Position numbers and translations under genes: made by a program. A stretch of DNA of 56,802 nt, taken from contig JBGSOG010000066.1 in assembly GCA_041739225.1 (NCBI GenBank), positions 1 to 56,802 on the forward strand, written 5' to 3'. The stretch is from BOKV01 sp041739225 (GTDB taxonomy: Bacteria > Pseudomonadota > Alphaproteobacteria > Rhizobiales > Rhizobiaceae). The notes under the pieces are model-generated. The model did not search any database. It was not told the origin of the DNA and was given only the letters and a program-made list of their open reading frames with translations. Every line of letters begins with the position of its first letter. Positions within the stretch are counted from its first letter, which is position 1. Positions 7,000 to 15,791 of the stretch are shown piece by piece.

Positions 7000-7941
7000 A
7001 TGGAAGCAACGCAGCCACAAACGGTCGCCGATTCGGTGAAGGGAAGCTGGGTTTATCGCCTGCCTCCCGCACTTTGGCCTTACGCCCAGTTGGCCCGGTG
7101 GGAGCGTCCGATCGGTTGGCAATTGCTGATGTGGCCGTGCTGGTGGGCGGCGCTTTTGGCGGCCCATACCGTCCAGATCAGCGCTGGTCAGCTTCTCTGG
7201 TTTTTGTTGCTGTTCACTGTGGGTGCTTTCGTCATGCGCGGGGCCGGCTGCACCTTCAACGATCTGGTCGATCAGGACATTGACGAAAAAGTGGCCCGCA
7301 CAAAATCGCGGCCGCTGCCTTCCGGACGCGTCAGCGTACAAAATGCCCGTTTGTTTTTGTTGGCGCAGTTGCTTGTCGGGCTGGTTGTTCTCTTGCAATT
7401 CAATTTTGCCAGCATTGTGCTGGGTGTGTTGTCGCTGGCACTTGTTTTCACCTATCCATTCATGAAACGCATCACCTGGTGGCCGCAGTTTTTTCTTGGC
7501 TTGGCGTTTTCATGGGGCGCTCTGGTTGGCTGGAGCGCTGTTACCGGCAGCATCGCAATGAGCGCACTGCTGCTGTATGCCGGTGCGATCTGCTGGGTCA
7601 TTGCGTATGACACGATCTACGCCATGCAGGATATCGAGGATGATGCACTTGTGGGCGTCAAATCGACCGCACGCCTGTTTGGAGAGAACACTTCGCAGGC
7701 GCTGACTGCGCTGTATGCAGCAGCAATCATCCTGTTTGCCTTTGCCTTCTGGGCGGGCGGCGCACTTTGGCCCGCGCGGGTCGGATTGGTCGCCGGGGGT
7801 GTGCATTTGGCCTGGCAGGTGATGTCGCTGAACAGGAATGATCCCGAAAAGAGCCTGATGCTGTTCAAGTCAAACAGCCGGTTTGGCTTGATCCTGTTTT
7901 TGGGACTGCTGTTTTCGCTGATGTTCAGTCCCGCGCAATAA
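7000..7941 (+). CDS. ubiA: 4-hydroxybenzoate polyprenyltransferase
   Basis: Membrane prenyltransferase that attaches the polyprenyl tail to 4-hydroxybenzoate in ubiquinone synthesis. Of 313 aa, it has about eight to nine membrane helices. Both aspartate-rich motifs are visible: N87-D88-x2-D91-x3-D95 (NDLVDQDID) and D204 to D211/D214-D215 (DTIYAMQDIEDD), which bind the Mg-diphosphate. The start at 7000 follows a weak GGAA. It is divergent from purD, and its 3' end overlaps the opposing gene's 3' end by 17 bp. Ubiquinone is the electron carrier feeding the respiratory chain encoded later in the window, though no operon links them. Confidence 0.95.
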   Translation: MEATQPQTVADSVKGSWVYRLPPALWPYAQLARWERPIGWQLLMWPCWWAALLAAHTVQISAGQLLWFLLLFTVGAFVMRGAGCTFNDLVDQDIDEKVARTKSRPLPSGRVSVQNARLFLLAQLLVGLVVLLQFNFASIVLGVLSLALVFTYPFMKRITWWPQFFLGLAFSWGALVGWSAVTGSIAMSALLLYAGAICWVIAYDTIYAMQDIEDDALVGVKSTARLFGENTSQALTALYAAAIILFAFAFWAGGALWPARVGLVAGGVHLAWQVMSLNRNDPEKSLMLFKSNSRFGLILFLGLLFSLMFSPAQ

Positions 7942-8509
7942 GTTCTTCTCCGCTGATGCGCACAACCGGACCAACGGTGCCGGGCTTGCGACGGCGCAAG
8001 AACCACGGACGATGCTTGAGCGAGCCAAACCGTTTGCGCCGGTCAAGCGCCGGATCGACCATGATCTCGCCCAGTCGCTTTTGCACTGGCGTTGCATTGC
8101 CTTCATTGCTGACGACAAGCATCGGCAAATGCATCAAGCGGCTCCACGAATGCCAGTCAGCTGCAATATCGTCGAGATCGTCTGCCACAAGCAGTGGAAC
8201 GCTCAATTCCGGATCATGGTGCAGCAATTCAAGCGTGGCAGTGACACTGCCGTTCGCCGCTTCCACAGCACGAGCCGCAACTCCGATGAAGCACTTTACT
8301 GGCAGTGCGATCGACAATGGCAATCCGCAGGCCAAAACCCGCTTCATCACCACGCCTTGGCGGTCGATGGTGTAGGTTGCGTGCTGACGTCGCAGCGCCA
8401 TCCTGTGCGGGAGCTTGTATGGGTCGAGCCGCAAGTGCTCATATGCCCACGCAGGCAATGCATTGCCCCGAAGGGGCAAGCGGTTTTCGGCTGTCGAACC
8501 GGTAGTCAT
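7925..8509 (-). CDS. conserved hypothetical, DUF6101-like
   Basis: A 194-aa soluble protein with no signal peptide or helix. It starts MTTGSTAENRLPLRG, has several basic stretches (RRKRF, RRRK) near the C-terminus and no catalytic motif that I recognise. The sequence style matches a conserved rhizobial family that I recall as DUF6101, often next to ubiA; the name is from memory and not certain. A clear ribosome site (GGAAGG) precedes the ATG. A GC-rich 7-bp hairpin (8463-8479) sits in the first 16 codons and might affect initiation. Its 3' end overlaps ubiA by 17 bp tail to tail. Confidence 0.7.
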   Translation of the reverse strand: MTTGSTAENRLPLRGNALPAWAYEHLRLDPYKLPHRMALRRQHATYTIDRQGVVMKRVLACGLPLSIALPVKCFIGVAARAVEAANGSVTATLELLHHDPELSVPLLVADDLDDIAADWHSWSRLMHLPMLVVSNEGNATPVQKRLGEIMVDPALDRRKRFGSLKHRPWFLRRRKPGTVGPVVRISGEELIARD

Positions 8510-8582
8510 GGTGGCCTTCCTGTTCTCTTCAGAGCCCGCATTCTGTGTGCGGTGACCTGATTTGCCCGGCGTTTTTCTTGTT

Positions 8583-8600
8583 GTTTTTGTTTTTGTTTTT
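8583..8600. repeat. three tandem GTTTTT hexamers in the 8510-8705 intergenic region
   Basis: GTTTTT occurs three times in tandem in a T-rich stretch that starts near 8572. It lies between the stop of the FAD oxidase and the start of the DUF6101-like gene, both minus strand. On the coding strand it is A-rich, so it could be an upstream promoter element rather than a terminator tail. Nothing else is evident in these 196 bases. Confidence 0.6.
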
Positions 8601-8705
8601 ATTGCCGTGACACGAAGGACAATAGCGTGAGGGAGTCCCGATTCCCCTAAGAAAAACAGTGAATCCTTTCTTGCACCAAGACTTGGTTATTGAATGGTAT
8701 TTGCC

Positions 8706-10121
8706 TCAAACAACCTTGCCAGGGTTCATGATGCCCTTGGGATCGAGCGCCTGTTTGACTGCGCGCATCATGGCAAGTTCCACGGGGCCTTTTGTCGCGT
8801 GCATCAGCTCTCGCTTCAATCTGCCGATGCCATGTTCGGCAGAGATCGAGCCATCCATTTCCAGGACGAGCGTGTGGACAGCGTCGTGGATTGGCGACTT
8901 AAACTTCAGGAATTCTTCCCTTGAACCGCCAACTGGTTGCGTCACGTTGAAGTGGATGTTGCCATCGCCCATGTGCCCGAAGGCACACACGCGTGCCTGT
9001 GCAAGCACATCAGCCAACGCAGCAAAACCACGTTCCAGGAATGAAGGCACCAAATGCACTGGAACGGAAACATCATGCTTCAGCGAAATGCCTTCGGGTC
9101 CCTGCGCAGGTCCCATGTCGTCGCGCAGTTTCCACAAGGTCCGGCGTTGCGTCTCGCTTTGCGCAAGAGTTGCGTCGGAGACGAGACCACGTTCAAAACC
9201 AGTCTCGAGGATATTGCCAATCAACGAATTTGCATCGTCTGCCGAACGACCGGACGAGACTTCCATCAGCACCTGCCATTGATGCAGGTCTGCAAGGGGA
9301 TCGCGCGCACCGGCGATGTTGCGCAACACATATTCGAGCGGCGTTCGATGCATCAGTTCGAAGGCGGTCACACCGGCTCCAGCAGCGTCCACCGCCAAAT
9401 TGAGCCACTCCAGTGCAGCTTGAGGTGACGAAACGCCAGCCCAGGCAACTTCGCGACCCTTCGGCAAAGGCAACAACCGAAGAGCCGCCGCCGTTACAAT
9501 ACCGAGCGTTCCTTCCGCGCCGATGAAAAGATGCTTCATGGCGTAGCCGGTATTGTCTTTCTTGAGGCGTCGCAGGCCGTTCCAGACCTCGCCATTGGGC
9601 AGCACAACTTCAAGCCCCAGAACCTGCTCACGCAAGTTGCCGTAAGCAATAACCCCGGTTCCGCCCGCATTGGTGGAGATTGCGCCGCCGATCTGGCAAG
9701 ACCCCTGGCTGCTGATGGCAACCGGGAATAGCCTGCCTTCTGCTTGCGCCCGTTCCTGCAGGGCTTGCAAAATGACACCCGCCTCAGCAACAACCGTATT
9801 CCCGTCAAGATCGATGTCGCGGATGGCGTTCATCCGCTCCAGCGACACCACAATCTGGTTGCCGCTTTCATCCGGCACGGCGCCACCGGCATGGCCGGTA
9901 TGGCCGCCTTGCGGCACCAGTGCGGTCCCCGTGTCGTGTGCCAGTTTGACAATTTCGGAAACTTCCGCCGTTGAAGCGGGGCGGAGCACCAATGGCGTTT
10001 GCCCGACCACGATGTTGCGGTTTTCATGGGTGTAGCGCGTGAGGTCGTGGCTTTTCGGTCGCAGCGCATTTGCCGGGCCGGTGATGGCGGCAAACCGGTC
10101 GAGAAGCCCGTCGGAAATCAT
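8706..10121 (-). CDS. FAD-binding oxidase, D-2-hydroxy acid dehydrogenase type
   Basis: A 471-aa flavoenzyme of the GlcD/D-lactate/D-2-hydroxyglutarate dehydrogenase family, oxidising a D-2-hydroxy acid. The PCMH-type FAD domain holds VPQGGHTGHAGGAVPD, and SCQIGGAISTNAGGTGVIAYG binds the flavin; the C-terminal cap has FGHMGDGNIHFNV, a metal and substrate site, and SAEHGIGRLKREL at the end. Length and motif order are normal. The substrate cannot be fixed from sequence alone; D-2-hydroxyglutarate or D-lactate are both possible. The start ATG overlaps the stop of the threonylcarbamoyl-AMP synthase gene by four bases (ATGA), so the two are translationally coupled and co-transcribed. Confidence 0.92.
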   Translation of the reverse strand: MISDGLLDRFAAITGPANALRPKSHDLTRYTHENRNIVVGQTPLVLRPASTAEVSEIVKLAHDTGTALVPQGGHTGHAGGAVPDESGNQIVVSLERMNAIRDIDLDGNTVVAEAGVILQALQERAQAEGRLFPVAISSQGSCQIGGAISTNAGGTGVIAYGNLREQVLGLEVVLPNGEVWNGLRRLKKDNTGYAMKHLFIGAEGTLGIVTAAALRLLPLPKGREVAWAGVSSPQAALEWLNLAVDAAGAGVTAFELMHRTPLEYVLRNIAGARDPLADLHQWQVLMEVSSGRSADDANSLIGNILETGFERGLVSDATLAQSETQRRTLWKLRDDMGPAQGPEGISLKHDVSVPVHLVPSFLERGFAALADVLAQARVCAFGHMGDGNIHFNVTQPVGGSREEFLKFKSPIHDAVHTLVLEMDGSISAEHGIGRLKRELMHATKGPVELAMMRAVKQALDPKGIMNPGKVV

Positions 10122-11089
10122 GTTTCCTCCCGTGGCGCTGCTGCCCGCGAAAGCCGGTCATTGATCGCAACGCCCAAACCTTCATGAGGTACCGGCTCGA
10201 CTGCAATGAGCCGCGCGCGCATATGATCCAGTTCCTTGAGCATGGCATAGAGGTTGGCGGCCGCCTCGCGAAAATCACCGCTGGCACTAAGGTTGCGAAC
10301 TGCCACCGCATGCGTCCTGTCCCGGTCTGTGCCACCCCCGAATGCCAGCAATGCTGCATGGTTGGGGCAACGGGTGACGTCTGTCACCAGCCGTGAATCC
10401 GGCGCGTAATGGCTGGCCATCATGCCGGGTGCAATGATCAGGTTTCCGCCAGGGCGTGAAACAGATTTGCCTGATGCATTGTGGATTTCTTCGATGGTGA
10501 TTGTTCCGGGTCGAAGCAGTTCCAGCTTGTCAGCCGTCACCTTGACAATGGTGGATTCAATCCCCTCCCGGCATTCCCCACCATCGAGAACCAGCAAACC
10601 GGTGCCGGCAAATTCTTCCGCGACATGCGGTGCCCTGGTTGGCGATATGCGCCCTGAGCGGTTGGCGCTGGGTGCCGCCAGCGGCTTGCCGTATTGTGTG
10701 ATCAACTCACGCGCCAAGCCGTCGGGGCATCGCAAGCCAATGGTTGGCAGTCCCGCCGTTGCCAATTCGCTGATGCCGTTTTGCGGCAAGGCATCCACTA
10801 CCAGTGTCAGCGGGCCCGGCCAGAATGCCCCTGCCAGCGCAATGGCAGTTTCATTCATGACGCCAAACCGTTGCGCCATGGCGATGCCGTCCACATGGCA
10901 AATCAGCGGATTGAAACGCGGCCGGCCCTTCATTTCAAAGATGCTAGCAACAGCCAACCCATTGGTTGCGTCTGCGGCCAGCCCGTAAACCGTTTCAGTG
11001 GGGATGGCGACACACTCTCCGCGCGCCAGCGCCGCCAGCGCGATTGCACTTGCCTTGTCGCCCTGTTTGATCTTCAAGATATGTACCAT
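10118..11089 (-). CDS. L-threonylcarbamoyladenylate synthase (Sua5/YwlC)
   Basis: Makes threonylcarbamoyl-AMP from threonine, bicarbonate and ATP, the first step of t6A formation at position 37 of ANN-decoding tRNAs. The 323-aa protein has the YrdC domain (VAIPTETVYGLAADATN, KGRPRFNPLICHV, WPGPLTLV, PTIGLRCPD, PLAAPSANRSGRISPT) and the C-terminal Sua5 domain (PGMMASHYAPDSRL), so it is the long Sua5 form rather than the short TsaC. The frame is open much further upstream, but the ATG at 11089 starts exactly where family homology begins. It is coupled to the FAD oxidase by a 4-bp overlap and divergent from the acyl-CoA dehydrogenase gene. Confidence 0.95.
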   Translation of the reverse strand: MVHILKIKQGDKASAIALAALARGECVAIPTETVYGLAADATNGLAVASIFEMKGRPRFNPLICHVDGIAMAQRFGVMNETAIALAGAFWPGPLTLVVDALPQNGISELATAGLPTIGLRCPDGLARELITQYGKPLAAPSANRSGRISPTRAPHVAEEFAGTGLLVLDGGECREGIESTIVKVTADKLELLRPGTITIEEIHNASGKSVSRPGGNLIIAPGMMASHYAPDSRLVTDVTRCPNHAALLAFGGGTDRDRTHAVAVRNLSASGDFREAAANLYAMLKELDHMRARLIAVEPVPHEGLGVAINDRLSRAAAPREET

Positions 11090-11137
11090 GACAGGCCTAT
11101 AGCCGGGCAGGGGCAGAACCTGCAAGCCTGGCATCAA

Positions 11138-11166
11138 TTGACGTTTACGTAATAAGTCATTATGTC
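11138..11166 (+). promoter_or_regulatory. promoter with LiuR-like operator before the fatty-acid genes
   Basis: TTGACG (11138-11143) is spaced 17 bases from TATGTC (11161-11166), a plausible -35/-10 pair. The spacer starts with TTTACGTAA, and TGAC...GTCA flank it as an outer inverted repeat. TTGACGTTTACGTAA resembles the half-conserved operator of MerR-family LiuR regulators of branched-chain and fatty acid catabolism (family knowledge, recalled). The position before acyl-CoA dehydrogenase and enoyl-CoA hydratase genes fits. Confidence 0.45.
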
Positions 11167-11215
11167 GACGGCATTGCCACGTCTGGGCGAGAACAATGCT
11201 GCTGGGAGGTTTGCC

Positions 11216-12982
11216 ATGTACCGCGCACCGGTCAATGAAATTGCCTTTGCCCTCAAGAAAGTTGCGGGCCTCGACAACGCCCTTGCAGCCGGACAATTGG
11301 GTGATCTGACCGAGGAACTGGTGGATGCGGTGCTGGAGGAAGCCGGGCGCTTTGCCAGTGAGGAAATCGCCCCGCTCAACAAGATCGGTGACCGCCACGG
11401 CACCCCGTTGAAAGATGCCAAGGTAACCACGCCGCCTGGCTGGAAAGAAACTTACAAGGCTTGGGCGGAAGGTGGTTGGAATGCAATTGCCGCGCCGGTT
11501 GAGCATGGCGGCCAGGGTCTGCCGGTGATGATGGCTGTGGCCGCTGCCGAAATGTGGAATTCCGCTTCCATGGCATTCGGTCTTGGCCCGCTGCTGACCA
11601 TTGGTGCAGTCGAGGCACTGCACAAGCATGGCTCGGACGCGCTCAAGCAAACCTATCTGCCAAAACTGGTGTCCGGCGAATGGACCGGCACCATGAACCT
11701 GACCGAACCGCAGGCTGGCTCCGATCTGGCTGCGCTGCGGGCAAGGGCCGACCGCGCTGAAGATGGTAGCTATCGCATCTTTGGCACCAAGATTTTCATC
11801 ACTTACGGCGAACACGACATGACGGATAACATCTGTCACCTCGTGCTGGCCCGCTTGCCGGATGCACCTGCAGGCACCCGCGGAATTTCATTGTTTCTGG
11901 TACCCAAATTCCTGGTCAATGCCGACGGTTCGCTGGGCGAGCGCAACGATGTGTTCTGCCAGTCGGTGGAGCACAAACTGGGCATTCATGGCTCGCCGAC
12001 CTGTGTGATGATCTACGGCGACGGCTTTGGCGGGCGCGCGGAAAAAGGTGCCATCGGCTGGCTGATCGGCGAGGAAAACAAGGGCCTCGCCTGCATGTTC
12101 ACCATGATGAACAATGCCCGTCTCAATGTCGGCATTCAGGGCGTCGCAGTCGCGGAAGCTGCTTACCAGCATGCCTTGGCCTATGCCCGTGACCGGCGGC
12201 AGGGCAAGGCTCCCGGTGCCGTTGGCGATGCCATGAGCCCGATCATTGACCACCCAGACGTGCAGCGCAATTTGCTGGGCATGAAAAGCCACGTGCAGGC
12301 TGCAAGAGCCATCTGCTATGCATGTGCCCATGCAATTGACATGAGCCATCAGGGTGGCAGCGAAGCCAAAATGTGGGCCGAGCGCGCCAGCCTTTTGACA
12401 CCGGTTGCCAAGGCATTTTCGACCGATGTCGGCGTTGATGTCGCATCACTTGGTGTACAGATCCATGGCGGCATGGGGTTCATCGAAGAAACCGGTGCAG
12501 CCCAATATCTGCGCGATGCCCGCATCAATCCGATCTATGAGGGAACCAACGGCATTCAGTCTATTGATCTGGTGGTCCGCAAGTTGCCGCTTTCCGGCGG
12601 CGGCGCATTCCGTGCGTATGTCGGCGAATTGCGAGCCATCGCACGCGAAGTAGCAGGCACAAATCACCCGACCTTTGGTGACACGGCCAAGCTGCTTGAG
12701 AGCGCACTCGACGACATGCTGGAAACTGGCGAATGGCTGCTGGACGCATTGGCCAATGGCCGGATGGAAGAGGCGCTTGCCGGAGCCACGCCCTACCTGC
12801 GGCTTTGCGGCCTGGCCGCCGGCGGCACATATCTGGCAAAGGCCGGCTTGGCCGACAACATCCGTGCCCCGCTCGCCCGGTTCTTTGCCGAAAACCATCT
12901 TGCCGAGTGCGCAGCGTTGAAATCCCGGGTCATCTCCGGAGCGGCAAGCCTGGCCGCCGCCCGCTCCCTGCTGTCAGCCTGA
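11216..12982 (+). CDS. acyl-CoA dehydrogenase, long C-terminal form
   Basis: FAD enzyme that introduces the 2,3 double bond in acyl-CoA during beta-oxidation. It has 588 aa, the size of the subfamily with an extra C-terminal helical domain. Visible are the FAD-loop TMNLTEPQAGSDLAALR, the ITYGEHD segment, LGVQIHGGMGFIEETGAAQY and YEGTNGIQSIDLV. The start at 11216 is supported by GGGAGG six bases upstream and by the family-typical MYRAPVNEIAFAL; an upstream ATG at 11162 in the same frame lacks a ribosome site. A twelve-base gap separates it from the enoyl-CoA hydratase gene, so the pair forms an operon carrying two successive beta-oxidation steps. Chain-length preference is not visible. Confidence 0.94.
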   Translation: MYRAPVNEIAFALKKVAGLDNALAAGQLGDLTEELVDAVLEEAGRFASEEIAPLNKIGDRHGTPLKDAKVTTPPGWKETYKAWAEGGWNAIAAPVEHGGQGLPVMMAVAAAEMWNSASMAFGLGPLLTIGAVEALHKHGSDALKQTYLPKLVSGEWTGTMNLTEPQAGSDLAALRARADRAEDGSYRIFGTKIFITYGEHDMTDNICHLVLARLPDAPAGTRGISLFLVPKFLVNADGSLGERNDVFCQSVEHKLGIHGSPTCVMIYGDGFGGRAEKGAIGWLIGEENKGLACMFTMMNNARLNVGIQGVAVAEAAYQHALAYARDRRQGKAPGAVGDAMSPIIDHPDVQRNLLGMKSHVQAARAICYACAHAIDMSHQGGSEAKMWAERASLLTPVAKAFSTDVGVDVASLGVQIHGGMGFIEETGAAQYLRDARINPIYEGTNGIQSIDLVVRKLPLSGGGAFRAYVGELRAIAREVAGTNHPTFGDTAKLLESALDDMLETGEWLLDALANGRMEEALAGATPYLRLCGLAAGGTYLAKAGLADNIRAPLARFFAENHLAECAALKSRVISGAASLAAARSLLSA

Positions 12983-12994
12983 AGGACAAATGCC

Positions 12995-13747
12995 ATGAAC
13001 GTTTTGGTAGACGTATCCCGCGAAGGCGGCGTGCTGGTCATCCGCTTGAACCGGCCGGAAAAGAAGAATGCCCTTACAGCTGACATGTATCAGTCCCTTG
13101 CCGATAGCCTCGACCTTGCAGCGTCATCCCCAGACGTGCGGGTCAGCCTGATTTTGGGGGTTCCGGGCGCTTTCACATCTGGAAACGACATCGGCGACTT
13201 CATGCGCGTAGCCATGTCCGGCCACCGCGACAGCATGGCCGTGTTTGAATTTCTCGAACGCATCATAATGGCGAAAAAGCCTGTGGTGGCAGGAGTTGAC
13301 GGCCTTGCCATCGGTGTGGGCGTAACCATGTTGATGCATTGCGATTATGTGATTGCCTCAAGCGCCGCCAGTTTCAGGACGCCGTTTGTTGATCTTGGCC
13401 TGTTGCCCGAAGCGGGTTCCTCGTTGATCGCCCCGCGCATCATGGGCCATCACAGAGCCTTCGCGCTGTTGGCAATGGGAGAGAAGTTTTCGGCCGCTGA
13501 GGCGCGCGAGGCCGGGCTGGTCAACAAGCTGGTGGAGCCACAAGAACTTGAAACTTCTGCCGTGGAAGCTGCAAAGGCAATTGCCAAAAAGCCTGCCGAG
13601 GCACTTGCCATCAGCCGCGATCTCATCCGCGGCGACCGCTCCGACATTCTTGCCCGCATGCGCGAAGAAGCTAAATTGTGGGAAGCGCGGCTTAAATCCG
13701 ACGAGGCCCGCCAGGCGTTCATGGCATTCATGAACAAAGGCCGCTAG
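12995..13747 (+). CDS. enoyl-CoA hydratase/isomerase family protein
   Basis: A crotonase-fold protein of 250 aa, likely hydrating enoyl-CoA made by the adjacent dehydrogenase. Hallmarks are RLNRPEKKNALTADMY near the N-terminus, the oxyanion-hole region GAFTSGNDIGDF and KPVVAGVDGLAIGVGVTML, and FVDLGLLPEAGSS. The second catalytic Glu position appears present (LLPEAGSS). C-terminal residues include AREAGLVNKLV. It is the second gene of the two-gene operon, with AAGGA about nine bases before its ATG. It could instead be an isomerase, since members of this superfamily share these motifs. Confidence 0.92.
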   Translation: MNVLVDVSREGGVLVIRLNRPEKKNALTADMYQSLADSLDLAASSPDVRVSLILGVPGAFTSGNDIGDFMRVAMSGHRDSMAVFEFLERIIMAKKPVVAGVDGLAIGVGVTMLMHCDYVIASSAASFRTPFVDLGLLPEAGSSLIAPRIMGHHRAFALLAMGEKFSAAEAREAGLVNKLVEPQELETSAVEAAKAIAKKPAEALAISRDLIRGDRSDILARMREEAKLWEARLKSDEARQAFMAFMNKGR

Positions 13748-13774
13748 GCGTCCCGACCGGCTGGCGGTACACGG

Positions 13775-15004
13775 TCAACGCGACAGCAAGGCTACAGCTT
13801 CCACGTGCGGCGTGAACACAAACTGGTCCAAAGGTGTCACGCTTTGCAGCTTGTATCCGCCATCGATCAAAACCCGCAAATCGCGCGCCAAACTGACCGG
13901 GTTGCAGGAAACCGCAGCAATCAGTGGCACTTTGCTCTTGGCAAGTTCCTGCACCTGTTCCAAAGCCCCGGCGCGCGGTGGATCGAAAACCACGCCGCCG
14001 GTTTTTTTCAGTTCATCGGCAACCAGCGGATTGCGGTACAGGTCGCGCTTCAGCGTGGTTGTTGCCTTCAGCCCACCACCGGTATCGCGCCACGCTTTTT
14101 CGAGGGCGGCCAATGCCGCACCGTTTGACTCCACAGCCAGCACAGTCGAGTTTTCCGCAAGCCGCAAGGCAAACGCGCCAAAGCCGCTGAACAGGTCTGC
14201 CACTGATTTTGCCGGCTCCAGATGCCCCGTGACCAATGCAGCCATTGCGTCCTCTGCACCAGCCACAGCCTGCACGAAAGTCTCTGGCGGTGGCGTTACT
14301 TTCGCCCTGCCGCAATTGATGATTGGGCGCGATAGCTCGATCATGGTTTCGCCATTAAGCGAAAGCCGGGCAAATCCGTGCTGAACTGCAATGCTGATGG
14401 CTTGTTGGCGCGAGGGTTCCGGCGTGATCGTGCCATTGCCAGCTGCGACATCCAGACCGTTTTCGCAGGCCACGACAGAGAGCTTCATCGTGCCTTTTTT
14501 GGGCGAAAGCAGTGCTCCCAGCTGGCGAAAAGCGTCCAGCGCTGCCTCGATCTGCGGCAGCATCACCGGGCACTGCGACAGATCGGTGATCTTGTTGCTG
14601 CCGCGCTGCGAAAAACCCAACAGGCTGCCTTTGGGTCCGCGAATGGCAGTGAACACCACCCGGCGGCGCAAATGCGCGCCAAAGGCAATAATTGGCTGCA
14701 GCGGTATGTCAATTCCCTCGCGCGCAAGCGCATCGGCAACCAGCCCCTGCTTCCATTGCAGGTAGGGTGCCTTGGCAAAATGTTGCAGCTGGCAGCCGCC
14801 GCAAATGCCGAAATGACGGCAAATCGGGTCTTGGCGATCCGATGACGGCTGTTCGACATGCTCAAGGAGCAGCTTCTCTGCGATCCCCGATACGGTCACG
14901 GTTTCGCCGGGCAAGGTAAATGGCACGAAAACCGGCCCTTGCGGTGTTTCGGCAATGCCGTCGCCCTGCCGGCCGATGTAATTGATTGCCAGCGTCTGGT
15001 TCAC
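13775..15004 (-). CDS. class I SAM RNA methyltransferase, RlmD/TrmA family
   Basis: RNA 5-methyluridine methyltransferase with an iron-sulfur cluster. The 409-aa protein has an N-terminal TRAM-like domain (GRQGDGIAETPQGPVFVPF), cluster cysteines C62, C68 and C71 (CRHFGICGGC) with a fourth in LSQCP, a SAM-binding block (VADLFSGFGAFALRLA) and the catalytic SCNPVSLARD with the nucleophilic Cys. Alphaproteobacterial members modify 23S rRNA; whether this one targets 23S rRNA or tRNA is not decidable here. A GTG start at 15004 overlaps the tlyA stop (GTGA), so the genes are coupled; a longer frame upstream lies inside tlyA and is not used. Confidence 0.93.
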   Translation of the reverse strand: MNQTLAINYIGRQGDGIAETPQGPVFVPFTLPGETVTVSGIAEKLLLEHVEQPSSDRQDPICRHFGICGGCQLQHFAKAPYLQWKQGLVADALAREGIDIPLQPIIAFGAHLRRRVVFTAIRGPKGSLLGFSQRGSNKITDLSQCPVMLPQIEAALDAFRQLGALLSPKKGTMKLSVVACENGLDVAAGNGTITPEPSRQQAISIAVQHGFARLSLNGETMIELSRPIINCGRAKVTPPPETFVQAVAGAEDAMAALVTGHLEPAKSVADLFSGFGAFALRLAENSTVLAVESNGAALAALEKAWRDTGGGLKATTTLKRDLYRNPLVADELKKTGGVVFDPPRAGALEQVQELAKSKVPLIAAVSCNPVSLARDLRVLIDGGYKLQSVTPLDQFVFTPHVEAVALLSR

Positions 15005-15747
15005 CGGTCCTTGACCCCGCAAAGCAGGAATTCGCGGTTCCCGTCTCCGCCCTCGATGGGTGAGGGGTAGACACCCGTTGCACGCCATCCAGGTTGGGTA
15101 TCGAGCCAGGCCGACAATTCCGTGCCTACAGCAGCGGCCTTTTCATCGTTGCGCACCACCCCGCCCTTGCCGACATTGTCACGGCCCACTTCAAACTGCG
15201 GTTTGAGCAAGATGACCGCATGTGCGCCGTCCTGTGCCAAAGCCAGCGCCGGGGGCAGGGCCAGCGTCACCGAGATGAACGAAACGTCGCAAACCAGAAA
15301 CTGCGGACGCTCATGGTCGAGGTGTTCTGCATTGAGTTCACGCGCATTCAAGCCTTCGATACAGACCACCCTTGGGTCGTTTCGCAGACTGTCGTGCAAT
15401 TGTCCGTGCCCGACATCGATGGCGAATATTTTTGCCGCACCGCGTTGCAACAGCAATTGGCTGAAGCCGCCAGTGGATGCACCAATATCGACAGCCACTT
15501 TGCCGCGCGGATCAAAGCCGCTGGCTTCCAGGCCGGCAATCAGCTTGAGTGCAGCGCGTGAGACGTAGCCCCCCGCCGCATCATCAACCCGGATATCGGC
15601 GGATGGATGCAAAACCATGGCAGGTTTGTTTGCCGGAACGCCGCCGATCGTTACGGCACCACGCAAAACGGCATCGCGCGCCCGTGAGCGGGACGGATAG
15701 AAGCCGCGTTCCACAAGCGCCTGGTCCAGTCTGATTTTGTCAGTCAT
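15001..15747 (-). CDS. tlyA: TlyA family rRNA 2'-O-methyltransferase
   Basis: A 248-aa protein combining an N-terminal S4 RNA-binding domain (RLDQALVERGFYPSRSRARDA) with an FtsJ/RrmJ-type methyltransferase (VAVDIGASTGGFSQLLLQRGA, VGHGQLH). TlyA enzymes 2'-O-methylate cytidines in 16S and 23S rRNA; the older name haemolysin A is misleading. The C-terminus ends GVYPSPIEGGDGNREFLL, a normal end for the family. It is coupled to the downstream RNA methyltransferase by a 4-bp overlap, giving a two-gene rRNA-modification unit. In many rhizobia dxs lies just upstream between xseB and tlyA; it is absent here. Confidence 0.94.
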   Translation of the reverse strand: MTDKIRLDQALVERGFYPSRSRARDAVLRGAVTIGGVPANKPAMVLHPSADIRVDDAAGGYVSRAALKLIAGLEASGFDPRGKVAVDIGASTGGFSQLLLQRGAAKIFAIDVGHGQLHDSLRNDPRVVCIEGLNARELNAEHLDHERPQFLVCDVSFISVTLALPPALALAQDGAHAVILLKPQFEVGRDNVGKGGVVRNDEKAAAVGTELSAWLDTQPGWRATGVYPSPIEGGDGNREFLLCGVKDR

Positions 15748-15791
15748 GCCGCGTCATGCGACGGCAAATGTCAAAACGCAAGCCTTTGACG

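Noticed and set aside
8463..8479. TTGCCCC-GAA-GGGGCAA hairpin as a terminator
   Set aside because: It lies inside the first codons of the DUF6101-like gene and is followed by coding sequence without a T-run on the relevant strand.
8583..8600. T-rich tract as an intrinsic terminator
   Set aside because: It is T-rich on the plus strand, while both flanking genes are on the minus strand, and no stable hairpin precedes it.
11090..11839. 250-codon upstream extension of the Sua5 frame
   Set aside because: It runs antisense through the acyl-CoA dehydrogenase gene and has no homology; the YrdC family start is at 11089.
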